DNA of 15,217 nucleotides from Gemmatimonadota bacterium (GTDB lineage: Bacteria; Gemmatimonadota; Gemmatimonadetes; Longimicrobiales; Gaopeijiaceae): assembly GCA_018678395.1 (NCBI GenBank), contig JAHHMJ010000284.1, forward strand, positions 1 through 15,217, in the 5' to 3' direction. The translations under genes and the position numbers were made by a program. Positions 5,828 through 13,380 of this stretch are shown here, in pieces. Positions within the stretch are counted from its first letter, which is position 1. Each line of letters opens with the position of its first letter. The notes under the pieces were generated by a model. It had not been told where the DNA came from. It searched no databases and saw only the letters and a list, made by a program, of their open reading frames with translations.

Positions 5828-6084
5828 AACGACGGTTCAGCCTCTCACGCGAGCTCCTGCGTGAATCCGACGATGCCCTGAGGTCGATCCTGGGGCTGCT
5901 CGAAGACGTGGTCCCCGTCACGATCGACGGGACGGCCAACGCTCTCGACATCCACCTCGCTCTCGGCGCGCTGGACGAGCTCTACGCCGATGACCGTGAG
6001 GCTTCGGCTACCGACAAGGGTGGCTTCCGTGCCGCAGCGCGCTCCGCGACCCGCCTCGGACGTAGAGGCGCTCTGGGCGCGTAG
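5824..6084 (+). CDS. Hypothetical 86-aa protein co-translated with the FlgM-like protein
   Basis: I do not recognise this family. The proposed start is TTG at 5824, which overlaps the upstream stop (TTGA) and has GAGGTG four bases before it; no ATG lies near the start of the frame. Residues 1-55 look helical, with RELLRESDDALRSILGLLEDVV and a second helix ALDIHLALGALDELY. The last 30 residues are Arg/Ala/Gly-rich and probably disordered. The TAG stop directly abuts the stop of the converging DUF4399 gene. In classical operons flgM is followed by flgN, but this protein is too short to be a full FlgN. It should share the sigma-28 promoter, so a late flagellar role is a reasonable guess and no more. 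Confidence 0.5.
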   Translation: MKRRFSLSRELLRESDDALRSILGLLEDVVPVTIDGTANALDIHLALGALDELYADDREASATDKGGFRAAARSATRLGRRGALGA

Positions 6085-6552
6085 TCAGCGGACCGTGAAG
6101 GTGACGGTATCCACCACCCAGGGATCGAGCGGCACGTGCACCCCGTCGGCCACGACGGCGATCAGGCGGTGCTCACCGGCGGCGACGTTCTCGAACACGT
6201 ACTCGGCCGACCCGTCACCCATGTGGACGATCTGGTCCGGAACCGCCGGCACCGGCTGATCGATCGGGGTCAGGTCCGCGTCCAGATAGAGGTGGTGGTG
6301 CCCGGTCCCCGAGGTCGTGTCACCCGCCTGTACGATGCGCACGCCACTGACGGCGAGACGTACCGTGACCGTGGAACCTTCGACGGTCGCTCCATTCGCG
6401 GGCTCCACGATGTCGACCGAGGCGAGCGTCATCGTCTCGGCCCCGGCCGCTTCATCCTCCATCGCACCGTCGGCACCAGACTCCGGGGGAGCCTCGCCGC
6501 TGCAGGCGAGGAGGAGGCAGGCGAGGGCGAAGACAGGGAGCGTGCGTCGCAT
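6085..6552 (-). CDS. DUF4399 lipoprotein
   Basis: The protein (155 aa) starts with a lipoprotein signal: charged MRRT, a hydrophobic core and lipobox LLAC with Cys17 as the lipidated residue. An acidic linker to about residue 40 leads to a beta-rich domain. This shows the DUF4399 hallmarks: the histidine cluster HHHLYLD (85-91), HMGDG (110-114), GEHRL (126-130) and DGVHVPLDP (136-144). The His pattern suggests metal binding, but the family's role is not established as far as I know. It is probably held in the outer or inner membrane facing the periplasm. It lies downstream of the large secreted propeller gene on the same strand, separated by a hairpin, and converges directly on the gene at 5824-6084. 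Confidence 0.85.
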   Translation of the reverse strand: MRRTLPVFALACLLLACSGEAPPESGADGAMEDEAAGAETMTLASVDIVEPANGATVEGSTVTVRLAVSGVRIVQAGDTTSGTGHHHLYLDADLTPIDQPVPAVPDQIVHMGDGSAEYVFENVAAGEHRLIAVVADGVHVPLDPWVVDTVTFTVR

Positions 6553-6571
6553 GATCCGTGGGGTGGAGGGA

Positions 6572-6625
6572 GCGGGACACCAGATCCGCGAACCCCGGCG
6601 AACCGGGTCGGTTCCGGTGTCCCGC
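6572..6625 (-). terminator. Hairpin after the choice-of-anchor B gene
   Basis: GGTGTCCCGC (6616-6625) and GCGGGACACC (6572-6581) are perfect 10-bp inverted repeats around a 34-base GC-rich loop that can pair further. The structure begins 6 bases after the stop codon at 6632 on the minus strand. No T run follows, so it could be a factor-dependent terminator, an attenuator or an mRNA 3' stabilising stem ahead of the DUF4399 gene. Confidence 0.45.
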
Positions 6626-6631
6626 CTCGCC

Positions 6632-9127
6632 TCAGAAGACCGTGCGGCGCGGACGGACCTTCAGGAGGAAGAGCCCTTCGCGCATGCTCGTCACGATGAC
6701 GGTGCCGGACTCGAAGAAGGGATAGTTGCTCCACGAGCCCGCGAACCCGGGTGCATCCTCGCCCGTGGGCACCGTGTCGAACCACGCCACCTCGACCGGG
6801 TTGGCCGGGTCGGAGACGTCCAGAACGCGAAGCCCGCTCACGTAGTTCGACTGGTACATCAGGTCACCGGCCACGTAGAGGTTGTGGTCGGACGCCGACG
6901 TGGTCCCGAGGTGCTCGGTCACCAGCACCGGGTCGTCGAGATCTTCGATGTCCCACACCAGCGTGCGGGTGCGGGGCGCGATGCCGGAGAGCTCGTCGAG
7001 CTCGTCGTTCATGAAGAACCAGCGGTGGTCCTCGCTCACCCAACCCTGGTGCAGGTATGCGGAGTTGGGATACCGAGCCGCCGCGATCGCGACGGGGTTC
7101 TCCTTGTCGGTCACGTCGGCGATCGACAGCGCGTTCTCGTTGGCGCCGAAACAGATCTCGCGTCCGGCCCAGTCCTCGTCGGGACCGTGGTAGGCGATGC
7201 ACTGTGCATCGTGGCTGTAGCCCGTGCCCGCGCTGCCCGTGTTGCCGTCCTGGAAGCAACCGGCGAAGGTCGGGTTCCTGGGATCGCGCAGGTCGATCAT
7301 GTGCAGGCCACCGCCGCAGGTGGTCCCGCCCATGGCGCTGCCGACCGCGTAGCCGAACCCGCTGTCCTCGTTGATGACGATGTTGTGTGCCGAGGCGATC
7401 TCGGTGTAGACGCCGTCCTGCTCGAAGGTCACCGGCGCCTCCTCGGCGGTGACCTCGCGCAGCCGCGTCAGGGCGAAGATCTGCATGCCGTGGTTGCCGG
7501 CTCCGTCGGCCACGATGTACGCGTGGTCCGCGTAGACCTTCATGTCGCGCCAGATGTTCGACACGCCCGTCTCGCTGAGCGGCAGCTCGCCGGCGTAGAA
7601 CGGCGCGGCGGGGTTGGTGATGTCGACGAACGCCATGCCGTCGGTACGGCCGACCAGGGCCCACTCGTGCCCGGTCTCGGGGTCGGTCCATCCCCAGACG
7701 TCGTTGACCATGACGCCGCGCTCGGCGCCGAGCGACGACAGCGGGACGAATGCGGCGAGGTCGACCGCCTCGCAGCCGAAGCCCGCCACCGATCCCTCGG
7801 CACAGGTGAGCGGCTCTTCAGCGGCGATGAGATCCCGTGTCCGCATGCGCTCGGTTACGGGACCACTGCGGGTCCAGCCCTCCGGCCCGCGCTCCAGGAC
7901 CTCGCCGATGCCGGCGAAGATCGAGGCGCCCGGGGCGCCGACCACGGCACGATCACCCGCCCCGGCGATCGCCATTCCGTAGAAGTCCTGGCCGCTGCCT
8001 TCGTAGGTCAACCGCTGGGACTCGCTCCATCCGTCCTCGCCGCGCGAGAGCACGATCACGGTGTTGGCGAAGGGCGCGCCCACGAGCACGTCGTCGCCGG
8101 CGCGGGCCATCGACAGACCCAGTAGCGCCTGAGGACTCGGGAACGCCTCCACGGAGATGGGACCCGCCGACGTCCACGCACCCGTCTCGTCGGCGACGAA
8201 ACGAACCACGGAGCCGGTGGTCGCCGACGCGATGGGCGCGCCGAGAAGCACCTCGCCGTCGAGCAGCACGCCGCTCAGGCCGAGGCCCGCCGGCACGGCG
8301 CCGCCCATGGGCAGCGTTGCGATCTGCTGCCAGCCGTCCATGGCGCCCGAGAAGAGGTAGCCGACGCCCGGCTGGAAGCCTCCCCCACCCTGGAACGCCT
8401 CGAGGCCTGCGCCGGGCGCGGTGACCAGCAGCATGTCGTCGCGCGCATCCAGAACGCTGCCGAAGCGGCTGCCGGCGATCGTCTCGTCGGGCGCGACCCG
8501 TGCGCGCTCCGTCCAGTCGTCGACGCCGAAGCCGACGACCGATCCTGCCCCCTCACCGGCGCCTGGGGCGCCGACCCACAGCATGCCGTCCGACCACGCC
8601 AGGGCCTGACCGAGCGCATCGCCGGCAGCGCCGTCCGCCAGCCGCAGGGTTCCGGCCTCGGCCCAGCCGTCCCCGTCCCGCGTGAACACGGCGACGGCGC
8701 CTCGGCCCTCGGAGGCCCCTGGTGCGCCGACGGCGAGCCAGTCGCCCGAGATCGCCAGCGCCTTGCCGAAGCCGTCGCCGATCGTGGCCTCGGACCAGGA
8801 CACCGCCGATACCTCCTCCCATCCGTCCGAGCCCTGCTCGAAGACGTGCACGAGGCCGAGCGACGCCGGGGGCATCGGGAAGAACGGGAACTCGTCCGGG
8901 CTGCCGACGAGCAGTCGGTCACCGTCCATGGCTACGGCGAAGCCGAAGCCGGCCATCGCGTTCGACGAGGCCGAAGCGGGTCCGTCGGTGGTGAACGGCA
9001 GCGGCGCGGTCGCGGCGTCGCTCGAGCGGCCGGGCTCGGCCGGGGCGGCGAAGGCTGGAACCACCGTGCCGGCGAGGCCGACGAGGGCGGTGGTCACCAG
9101 GGACAGCACGGGAAGGGTACGAGCCAT
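6632..9127 (-). CDS. Secreted FG-GAP / choice-of-anchor B family protein
   Basis: From ATG 9127 the protein is 831 aa with a Sec signal peptide (MARTLPVLSLVTTALVGLAG, cleavage near AFA27). GGAG lies nine bases upstream of this start; the frame runs on to 9286 but the extra residues precede the signal peptide. Residues about 55-430 hold repeated FG-GAP-like blades such as GFGFAVAMDGDRLLVGSP, GDGFGKALAISGDWLAVGAPG and GDALGQALAWSDGMLWVGAPG. Residues about 440-831 match the choice-of-anchor B domain: SSLGAERGVMVNDVWGW, ALVGRTDGMAFVDITNPAAP, SAHNIVIN, YSHDAQC, LHQGWVSEDHRWFFMND and SDHNLYV. Both halves should form beta-propellers exposed outside the cytoplasm. The usual C-terminal sorting tail is absent, since the protein ends shortly after LFLLKV. 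The substrate or partner is unknown; adhesion or ligand binding is plausible. Confidence 0.9.
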   Translation of the reverse strand: MARTLPVLSLVTTALVGLAGTVVPAFAAPAEPGRSSDAATAPLPFTTDGPASASSNAMAGFGFAVAMDGDRLLVGSPDEFPFFPMPPASLGLVHVFEQGSDGWEEVSAVSWSEATIGDGFGKALAISGDWLAVGAPGASEGRGAVAVFTRDGDGWAEAGTLRLADGAAGDALGQALAWSDGMLWVGAPGAGEGAGSVVGFGVDDWTERARVAPDETIAGSRFGSVLDARDDMLLVTAPGAGLEAFQGGGGFQPGVGYLFSGAMDGWQQIATLPMGGAVPAGLGLSGVLLDGEVLLGAPIASATTGSVVRFVADETGAWTSAGPISVEAFPSPQALLGLSMARAGDDVLVGAPFANTVIVLSRGEDGWSESQRLTYEGSGQDFYGMAIAGAGDRAVVGAPGASIFAGIGEVLERGPEGWTRSGPVTERMRTRDLIAAEEPLTCAEGSVAGFGCEAVDLAAFVPLSSLGAERGVMVNDVWGWTDPETGHEWALVGRTDGMAFVDITNPAAPFYAGELPLSETGVSNIWRDMKVYADHAYIVADGAGNHGMQIFALTRLREVTAEEAPVTFEQDGVYTEIASAHNIVINEDSGFGYAVGSAMGGTTCGGGLHMIDLRDPRNPTFAGCFQDGNTGSAGTGYSHDAQCIAYHGPDEDWAGREICFGANENALSIADVTDKENPVAIAAARYPNSAYLHQGWVSEDHRWFFMNDELDELSGIAPRTRTLVWDIEDLDDPVLVTEHLGTTSASDHNLYVAGDLMYQSNYVSGLRVLDVSDPANPVEVAWFDTVPTGEDAPGFAGSWSNYPFFESGTVIVTSMREGLFLLKVRPRRTVF

Positions 9128-9267
9128 CGTGACGTTCTCCGGAAGTGAGTGGACGACGATCCTACACGGACGATGCGTGGGGGTTCTCGGTGCCGCGGCC
9201 TGACGCGAGCTTTCCGCTCGGCCGGGCGGCCGACCCCTTCTCTTCAGTCCACTCGAGGCGCATCGCC

Positions 9268-10767
9268 GTGCACGGACTCGAGGCATACCGGGACATCATC
9301 GACGACTGGGACGCGTTCGAGCGGTCCCTCACCCGTCCCGAACCGACCACCCTGAGGGTGAATCGGCTGCGCACCGACGTGCCCACCGTTCGCGCCGCGC
9401 TGGAGTCGGAAGGGTTCGTTCTGGAGGCCGTCGAAGGGCAGCCCTGGTTCCTGCGGGTGGTGGACGCGCCACGCAAGGTGTCGGACACCTTCGGCCACTG
9501 GGCGGGCTGGTTCTACATCCAGCAGGCGTCGACCGGCGTCGCCGCGGGTCTCCTGGGTGCGCGACCGGGTGAGCGCATCCTGGATCTGTGTGCGGCTCCG
9601 GGTGGGAAGACCCTTCACATCGCGGAGTCGCTCGAAGGACGAGGGTGCGTCGTCGCCGGCGAGGTGAACGAAGGTCGAATCCGGGCGCTGCTCGGCAACG
9701 TCTATCGATTGGGAACCCCGAACGTCCTGGTGGTCTCGGGGGACGGACGCCAGTTCCCCGCCGGTGCCACCTTCGACCGGGTCATGGTCGACGTGCCCTG
9801 TTCGGCACTGGGGACCGTGCGCAAGAAAGGCGGGAGGCTGCCGACTCGCTCACGCGCGTTCATGAAGAAGATCACGCGGGCGCAGGAGCGGCTGCTGCGG
9901 CGCGCGATCGACCTGACCCGGCCTGGAGGCGTGGTCCTCTACGTGACCTGCACCTTCGGGCCCGAAGAGAACGAGGCGGTGGTCTCGCGCGTTCTGGCCG
10001 ATGCACCGGTCGACCTCGAGCCGATGACGCCTCCCGTGCCCCACGCGCGCGGTGTGACCGAATTCGCTGGCGAGAGCTTCGATCCGCGCCTCGAGGGCGC
10101 CGTACGGATCTACCCGCACCACCTGGACTCGGGCGGGCTCTTCCTCTGCCGGCTGCGGAAGCACGGCCCCGACGAGGCGGTGCGCGGGTGGACTCCGGTG
10201 CCCGCGGTGTTTCCGGGGGATCCGACCGAGCCGGATCCGGAGCTGTCGGTTCGGGCCACGCTCGACCTGCTGGCGAGCCACTACGGCGTCGCTGCCGCGG
10301 CGGGCGTGGATGAGGGGACGGCAGGTGGGGCGGCGACGGCCGATCCGGCGGAGCCGACCCCCCTGGGTCGTTGGATGCGCCGAGGAAGCAACCTGTGGCT
10401 CCACGGACTGGACGCCTGGCCGGTCGATCATTGGGAGCCGGGTCGGCACTGGCGCGTCGTGGCGCTCGGCCTCAGGGCGGTCGACCTCTCCGGAGACGGC
10501 CCGCCGCGTCCCACCAACGATCTGCTTCAGCGCCTCGACGACCAGGTGACCCGCAATCGGGTGGACCTCACGGCCGAGGAGTGGCGGGGACTGCTCGACG
10601 GGCGGAGAACCGACATCCCCGGGATCGAGAGGGGCCATGTCGCACTCGGCCTCGAGACGCCGAGTGGGCGGCACGTCGTCGGCTGGGGATTCGTGCGCGA
10701 CGGGCGCCTGAAGGACCACATCCCTCGCGGGCGTCGGAAGTGGCTTCGCAACGTCGTCGCCGACTGA
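9268..10767 (+). CDS. RsmF-like rRNA (cytosine-5) methyltransferase, RsmB/NOP family
   Basis: The enzyme would transfer methyl from S-adenosylmethionine to C5 of a cytosine in rRNA. From GTG 9268 it is 499 aa. The N-terminal NOP region has TTLRVNRLRTDV. The SAM-binding motif I is DLCAAPGGKT (about 106-115). The two catalytic cysteines are Cys178 in VDVPCSALGT and Cys228 in YVTCTFGPEENE. The C-terminal part ends with a PUA-like stretch (GHVALGLETPSGRHVVGWGF, LKDHIPRG), as in RsmF/YebU. The frame extends to a GTG at 9145, but that start lacks a ribosome site and would leave 17 bp to the divergent start at 9127. GTG 9268 has GAGG nine bases upstream and leaves room for promoters. The exact target base cannot be told from sequence. 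Confidence 0.9.
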   Translation: MHGLEAYRDIIDDWDAFERSLTRPEPTTLRVNRLRTDVPTVRAALESEGFVLEAVEGQPWFLRVVDAPRKVSDTFGHWAGWFYIQQASTGVAAGLLGARPGERILDLCAAPGGKTLHIAESLEGRGCVVAGEVNEGRIRALLGNVYRLGTPNVLVVSGDGRQFPAGATFDRVMVDVPCSALGTVRKKGGRLPTRSRAFMKKITRAQERLLRRAIDLTRPGGVVLYVTCTFGPEENEAVVSRVLADAPVDLEPMTPPVPHARGVTEFAGESFDPRLEGAVRIYPHHLDSGGLFLCRLRKHGPDEAVRGWTPVPAVFPGDPTEPDPELSVRATLDLLASHYGVAAAAGVDEGTAGGAATADPAEPTPLGRWMRRGSNLWLHGLDAWPVDHWEPGRHWRVVALGLRAVDLSGDGPPRPTNDLLQRLDDQVTRNRVDLTAEEWRGLLDGRRTDIPGIERGHVALGLETPSGRHVVGWGFVRDGRLKDHIPRGRRKWLRNVVAD

Positions 10768-10768
10768 C

Positions 10769-11617
10769 TCAGGTCTGAGGGATGGTGACCTCGACGGTCG
10801 TCACCTCGGTGCCTCCCGGCACGCGGAGCCGGATCCGGATGCGCTCGCCCGGCAGGGTCTGCGGGTAGACGGTCCGATAGGCCTCGACCAGAGGGGCCAG
10901 ATCGAATCCGCGCGTCTCTGACGGCAGAGCATCGCAGGGGTCGTCGCGGCCTTCGTGCGTGAACCAGCCGATGGTCTGCACCGGGGCCGACTCCATCCAG
11001 ATGTCGCTGAACCGGAGGTCGATCTCGTGGGCCCGGCATCCGCCGGAGTAGGTGACGGTCGCCACGAGTCGCTCACCCTCGACGCGAACGTCGCTCACGT
11101 CCAGTGCGTCGCCCGGGCCGTAGCCGGGTGTGACCCCGGCTCGGTAGAGAGCGGGCACGGTGTGTACGCCGAGATCGAGCAACCGCTCGACGAGCTGCGC
11201 AATCGCAGCCGGGAGAGTCCCCGCGTCTCCGAGTACCCGCGCCGAGCGCAGACCGTCCTGGACCGTGAGGTCGAAATGGAAGAAGTCGCAGCAGGTGCCA
11301 CCGTAGTCCTCGTCTTCCAGACCGGGAAGACCCGCCGCACGGGTCTCGAGCACGAGCGACGCCCATTGATCGGCGCCGAGCGCCATGGCCGCCGGGGCAG
11401 GATCGGGGCAGAAGGCGGTGCAGTCGATGCGGACGAGCCGGTCCACGCCGTCCACACGGATCCGGTAGTCGACGCCCGCGATGCCTCCGGTGACGCGGAG
11501 TTCGAAGCGGACTCCGGCCGTGTCGCCCGGTCCCGTGACCGACGTGGTGCAGCCCGCGCCGGCAAGCACGATCAGCGCGCCGAAGATCCTCGCGATTCGT
11601 CGGATTGTGTGTCTCAT
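10769..11617 (-). CDS. Lipoprotein with emfourin-like N-terminal domain
   Basis: The protein (282 aa) has a lipoprotein signal with lipobox AGAGC (Cys23). Residues about 36-150 resemble the emfourin (protealysin inhibitor) fold pattern: FELRVTGGIAGVDYRIRVDG, then DFFHFDLTVQDG, then a terminal helix LPAAIAQLVERLLDLG. The C-terminal domain (about 170-282) has SGGCRAHEIDLRF, SAPVQTIGWFTHEGRDDPCDAL and FDLAPLV, a pattern found in uncharacterised lipoproteins. Cysteines at 66/70, 109/110, 194 and 228 may form disulfides in the periplasm. The gene stands alone and converges on the methyltransferase with one base between the stops. Inhibition of a thermolysin-type protease is possible but unproven. 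Confidence 0.75.
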   Translation of the reverse strand: MRHTIRRIARIFGALIVLAGAGCTTSVTGPGDTAGVRFELRVTGGIAGVDYRIRVDGVDRLVRIDCTAFCPDPAPAAMALGADQWASLVLETRAAGLPGLEDEDYGGTCCDFFHFDLTVQDGLRSARVLGDAGTLPAAIAQLVERLLDLGVHTVPALYRAGVTPGYGPGDALDVSDVRVEGERLVATVTYSGGCRAHEIDLRFSDIWMESAPVQTIGWFTHEGRDDPCDALPSETRGFDLAPLVEAYRTVYPQTLPGERIRIRLRVPGGTEVTTVEVTIPQT

Positions 11618-11672
11618 GCCCTGGAAACGAACGACGTGGGGCGCTCGTGACGCGTCTGGCCCCCGCCGTGGG

Positions 11673-12662
11673 TCAGGAGGCGGCGGTCTCGCGAGCCGGC
11701 AGCGACCGCAGGAACAGGTACATGGCCTCGAGCTCCAGGTCGGTCATGCGCTGGGCCGCGGGCATCACGAAGGTCATGGGCTCGAGAACCTCGGACCCGT
11801 CGGGGCGGACGCCCTCCCGCATCAGACGCACGAACTCTTCCAACGTCCACTGCGAGAGGCTCCCGGCGGCGGTGAGGTTGGCCGCGGGCGCCCAGTTGGG
11901 GTCGCCGCCGATGTCGCCCCCGGTGTAGTCCTGCTTGTGGCATCCCACGCAGGTGGCGGCGAGGTGGCGACCGAACTCCACACTCGCGGTGGCTGTGGGC
12001 GGTCGGGCCACGTGCGGACTGTCGTGGTCACCGATGCGGTCGGCCGAGAACTGCCAGATGCCCCGAGCGACGAGCATCTTCCCGATCGGCCCGAGCGCCA
12101 CGGCGGTGACCTCGTTGTCGACCGGCGGAAGCGAGCCGATGTGGGCCACGATGTCGGACAACTCCTGGTCGGACATCCGCTGGAAGTCCGCGGCGGGCAT
12201 CATGAGGCGTCGACCGTCGGGGGCGACGCCGTGCCGGACCGCGCGATCCCAGTCGGCCGTCCCGTAGCCGGTGACCACGCTGCCCGCGCCGCCCGTGAGG
12301 TTGGGCCCGAGGAAGCGTCCCATCGGCATCGCGTCCATCATCACGCCACCACCGAGGTTCTCACCGTGGCAGTCCGCGCAGCCGTAGCGCGCATGGACCA
12401 GGTGCTCGCCCCGCTGGATGGCGGCGGCCCGCACGTCGTTCCCCGTGCCGCCGGTCTCTCCGTCGGTCGCGAACTCGCCGTCTGCCGTCGGCCCGGCCTC
12501 CGGCGCCGCTTCCGGATACGGCACCGGGAAGTCGACGTCGTGGACCTCGACGGTCTGTTCGAAGGCCTGCGCCGTCGCACTGGAAGCCCAGGCGTAGCCG
12601 GCCGCGGCCAGGATGGCGACGAGGAGGATCAAGCCGATGGCGATCTTCAGGAAGGTCTTCAT
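11673..12662 (-). CDS. Membrane-anchored dihaem cytochrome c
   Basis: From ATG 12662 the protein is 329 aa. Residues 4-27 form one hydrophobic segment that would anchor it in the inner membrane with the rest in the periplasm. An acidic Pro/Ala linker (about 45-78) leads to two class I cytochrome c domains. Haem motifs are CADCH (95-99) and CVGCH (238-242). Likely axial methionines are in LMMP (154-155) and FVMP (300). It would carry electrons between a dehydrogenase or bc1 complex and a terminal acceptor; the partner is not in this window. The frame extends to 12869, but those residues are not protein-like and overlap the NUDIX gene, so I start at the membrane segment. No strong ribosome site is visible. 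It may be co-transcribed with the NUDIX gene 124 bp upstream. Confidence 0.9.
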   Translation of the reverse strand: MKTFLKIAIGLILLVAILAAAGYAWASSATAQAFEQTVEVHDVDFPVPYPEAAPEAGPTADGEFATDGETGGTGNDVRAAAIQRGEHLVHARYGCADCHGENLGGGVMMDAMPMGRFLGPNLTGGAGSVVTGYGTADWDRAVRHGVAPDGRRLMMPAADFQRMSDQELSDIVAHIGSLPPVDNEVTAVALGPIGKMLVARGIWQFSADRIGDHDSPHVARPPTATASVEFGRHLAATCVGCHKQDYTGGDIGGDPNWAPAANLTAAGSLSQWTLEEFVRLMREGVRPDGSEVLEPMTFVMPAAQRMTDLELEAMYLFLRSLPARETAAS

Positions 12663-12786
12663 GGCGGAGTGGGCCGAAGGGGAGGGGACCGAAGGCCGCG
12701 GATGCGACCAGTGTTCGCGCGGGAGCGTCGTCGTGCAAGCGTATCGAGTGGGGGGCGGATGGCCGCCGGTCCGGCGCAGCTCGTGC

Positions 12787-13230
12787 TCAGCCCCGCGAAT
12801 CGGCGAGGCCCGTCGGCCCACCGGGCGGCTGTGCCTCCACATTCCGGAGCGTGTCGACGAAGGCGGCATCCGAGGGGGCCAAAGAGAGGTCGCGAAGTTC
12901 CTCGGGGGCGAACCACGCCACCGAGCTGTGCTCTCTCGCTTCGGGTCGGCCCACGACCTCGGCGACGATGAATCGGATCACGAAGGGGCTGTCGGGATCA
13001 CGCGCCTCGAACAGCGTGGAGCCGAGCCGAACCAGGGTGAGACCGAGCTCTTCGTCCAGTTCACGGGCCGCCGCCTCGTGCCAGGATTCGCCGGGGTCGA
13101 GCTTCCCCCCGGGGAACTCCCACAACCCACCGTGCCGCTTCGCCTCCGGGCGGCGGCCGAGCAGGAAACGGCCGCGTCTCTCGATGACGGCGGCCACGAC
13201 CGGGATCGTGGGATCGGGTGGGGCATCCAT
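12787..13230 (-). CDS. NUDIX hydrolase, MutT type
   Basis: From ATG 13230 the protein is 147 aa. It carries a complete NUDIX box at 42-64, fitting GX5EX7REUXEEXGU and reading GKLDPGES, then REL, DEELGL. Before it, VVAAVIERRGRFLLGRRP and HGGLWEFPGG match MutT-like (8-oxo-dGTP) enzymes, and HSSVAWFAPEELRDLSLAPSD matches the usual C-terminal helix region. It would hydrolyse a nucleoside diphosphate-linked substrate in the cytoplasm, perhaps oxidised nucleotides. A start at 13266 would add 12 residues without conserved sequence. The M20 gene is divergent, and 150 bp lie between the two starts; I found no convincing promoter there. Confidence 0.9.
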   Translation of the reverse strand: MDAPPDPTIPVVAAVIERRGRFLLGRRPEAKRHGGLWEFPGGKLDPGESWHEAAARELDEELGLTLVRLGSTLFEARDPDSPFVIRFIVAEVVGRPEAREHSSVAWFAPEELRDLSLAPSDAAFVDTLRNVEAQPPGGPTGLADSRG

Positions 13231-13380
13231 GGCGCGGACGGTCGGGTCGTGAGTGCGCTTTGGCAAGCAGAGCGGCCGCTCCGCCCGTGGCGTCCCGGCG
13301 CCGCCCGGCCTACTTCTTCATCAGCCCGTGGTTTCGGGTATCGCATCCCCGTCGTCCGCCCTTCACTCGAGAGTCGGCCC

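Noticed and set aside
6317..8125. Long plus-strand open frame of 602 codons.
   Set aside because: It is antisense to the DUF4399 and anchor-B genes, which have clear domains and signal peptides; its own product has no recognisable motif.
13231..13380. Possible promoters between the divergent NUDIX and M20 genes, such as TTGGCA near 13260.
   Set aside because: No partner -10 element or sigma-54 GC element lies at the right spacing, so I could not support a specific site.
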